Shown here piece after piece: positions 6,776 through 7,557 of a DNA stretch of 7,557 bases. A program made the translations under genes and the position numbers. The notes beneath the pieces are model-generated. The model did not search any database. It was not told where the DNA came from and saw only the letters and a list, made by a program, of their open reading frames with translations. The stretch is from JAYSSF01 sp043720715 (lineage in GTDB: Bacteria; Patescibacteriota; Gracilibacteria; Absconditabacterales; Absconditicoccaceae), in contig JAYSSF010000032.1 in the NCBI GenBank assembly GCA_043720715.1, positions 1 through 7,557 of the forward strand, in the 5' to 3' direction. Position 1 is the stretch's first letter; each line of letters opens with the position of its first letter.

Positions 6776-6820
6776 TCGTCATTGCGAGGAATGAGTGCAA
6801 CGAAATGACGCGGCAATCCA
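6776..6820 (+). repeat. Interspersed palindromic repeat, copy 1
   Basis: Starts TCGTCATTGCGAGG and ends GCAATCCA. Both ends are perfect reverse complements of the ends of the copy at 6857-6885, and this copy's reverse complement is similar along nearly its whole length to the copy inside crtI (2367-2413). Confidence 0.75.
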
Positions 6821-6856
6821 GTATGCAATATTTTCAAATACAATTAAGGTAACTCA

Positions 6857-6885
6857 TGGATTGCTTCGTGCCTCGCAATGACGAG
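6857..6885 (-). repeat. Interspersed palindromic repeat, copy 2 (inverted, shorter)
   Basis: TGGATTGCTTCGTGCCTCGC then AATGACGAG: the same termini as copy 1 in inverted orientation, with the middle shortened. Together the two copies, 36 nt apart, could fold into one large hairpin downstream of the Excalibur gene, where it may protect or end that transcript. Confidence 0.75.
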
Positions 6886-6957
6886 ACTTTGAGATACTAT
6901 TTCTTTCCAGATAATTGCGACTCGATCCAACTCATGGCCATTATAATTAGATCATCC

Positions 6958-7443
6958 TTATATCGCAGACAATGCTTCACACACAATTCCATTCTTATTG
7001 CCATCAAGACCATAGATATCCAGGTTCTTAATACTATCAGCAGTCTTGCCGGCATTATATGATGCAATCTGAGCAGCACAGGTGTCATATTTTGCTTGCG
7101 CCTCTGGTTGAGTTTGGAAATTTTTACAATCAAGATCGTTTGGATCTGACTGACCTACTGGCTTAACACATGAGCCCATGAGCTTGATACCATCAGGTGT
7201 GTACTGGACACGAGATTCAGTCAGACTACCAGTTTCCCATAATGTTGCCAGATCAAGATCATAATCAAATGTCTGTATACCAAACATCGCCAAAACTACA
7301 ATTCCCAGACCGATCGCAAATCATGTCTTAATAATATCAAGCAGCCATAATACAAATACTACTACACCAAGTAAAGCAATAACCCGCAAACGAGTGGATT
7401 TGGTATTGCGAGCCTTTTCGAGTTCTGCTTTGAGCTGAGCCAT
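6958..7443 (-). CDS. Membrane-anchored Excalibur-domain protein, 161 aa
   Basis: A charged N-terminus (AQLKAELEKARNTKSTRLR) precedes two hydrophobic segments, residues ~19-38 and ~42-56, which suggests a membrane anchor or hairpin. The rest, ~57-161, is predicted to lie on one side, probably outside. The C-terminus is an Excalibur (extracellular Ca2+-binding) domain: C106-K-N-F, C121, then DIYGLDGNKNGIVCEAL (142-158) with the Asp/Asn calcium-loop pattern D147-x-N149-x-N151 and the hallmark C-E (155-156). Such domains occur on surface proteins and secreted nucleases. No nuclease domain is present here, so its role is unknown. One UGA (7321-7323) is read as Gly in KTGFAIG; stopping there would leave only the first membrane segment. 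Stop is TAA (6958-6960). Confidence 0.85.
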
Positions 7444-7468
7444 CACAATAAAAAATAGAATAAAATAG

Positions 7469-7495
7469 CCCCAGCGCTCCGCCGCTGGGGTTTTT
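7469..7495 (+). terminator. GC-rich hairpin with T-run (terminator-like; may be bidirectional or a 5' UTR hairpin)
   Basis: CCCCAGCG (7469-7476) and CGCTGGGG (7483-7490) form an 8-bp stem with a 6-nt loop, followed on the plus strand by TTTTT. No plus-strand gene precedes it in the window. On the minus strand it is followed by the looser T-rich CTATTTTATTC, so it may instead end a minus-strand gene lying beyond 7557, or sit at the 5' end of the Excalibur mRNA. Confidence 0.55.
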
Positions 7496-7523
7496 GTATA
7501 TTACAAAGAAATTCACACAACAA
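7495..7523 (-). promoter_or_regulatory. Predicted promoter of the Excalibur-domain gene
   Basis: On the minus strand TTGTTG (7518-7523), a 17-nt spacer and TATACA (7495-7500). Start would be near 7488, placing the GC-rich hairpin at the very 5' end of the mRNA, about 45 nt before the ATG at 7443. Bases 7524-7557 show nothing I can name. Confidence 0.4.
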
Positions 7524-7557
7524 TCTGTATGGTATAGGTGGCAAAACAAGAATTTTA

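Noticed and set aside
127..7443. UGA read as tryptophan (code 4)
   Set aside because: Conserved UGA positions are glycines in CrtI, CrtB and UbiA families, and TGG encodes the conserved Trp (for example in GPSWY).
1..7557. CRISPR array, insertion sequence or transposase
   Set aside because: No regularly spaced direct repeats and no transposase-like protein are present; the only repeats are the scattered palindromic elements listed.

Overview
This window reads as bacterial DNA from the Candidate Phyla Radiation, in a lineage that uses genetic code 25 (UGA = glycine; Absconditabacteria/SR1 or Gracilibacteria/BD1-5). Under the standard code the minus strand looks shattered. Reading UGA as Gly joins the pieces into seven full-length genes, all on the minus strand and all ending in TAA or TAG. 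UGA falls on invariant glycines: three of the four Gly in the FAD-binding GAGFGG of the phytoene desaturase, and YGSAEVVG of the phytoene synthase. Trp is encoded by UGG, so this is not the UGA=Trp code. I cannot decide between the two phyla from this window.

Layout, in minus-strand transcription order. (1) 6958-7443: a small membrane-anchored protein with a C-terminal Excalibur domain. (2) 6190-6957 holds no convincing protein gene. It contains a pair of inverted interspersed repeats (6776-6885), a probable plus-strand structured RNA of about 350 nt with its own promoter and terminator (6402-6753), and the leader of the next operon with a 12-bp inverted repeat. (3) 1015-6189: a five-gene carotenoid cluster: phytoene synthase (crtB), a UbiA-family prenyltransferase, a 102-aa acidic protein, a class I SAM methyltransferase and a phytoene desaturase (crtI). 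(4) 127-924: an unrecognised 265-aa protein, probably with its own promoter.

The cluster would condense prenyl diphosphates to phytoene (CrtB), desaturate it (CrtI), and perhaps add prenyl units to the product (the UbiA enzyme resembles the lycopene elongase type). The prenyl diphosphate synthase and any cyclase are not in the window.

The most unusual feature is that the carotenoid enzymes carry in-frame foreign segments. CrtI is 772 aa instead of about 490-500. It contains a palindromic-repeat insertion of about 40 aa near residue 95, and an insertion of about 240 aa near residue 306. The second begins with another interspersed repeat and continues into what looks like a whole foreign domain (an ADP-ribosyltransferase-like YLFHGS protein). 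CrtB carries a third repeat-like insertion of about 25 aa. None of these insertions introduces a TAA or TAG.
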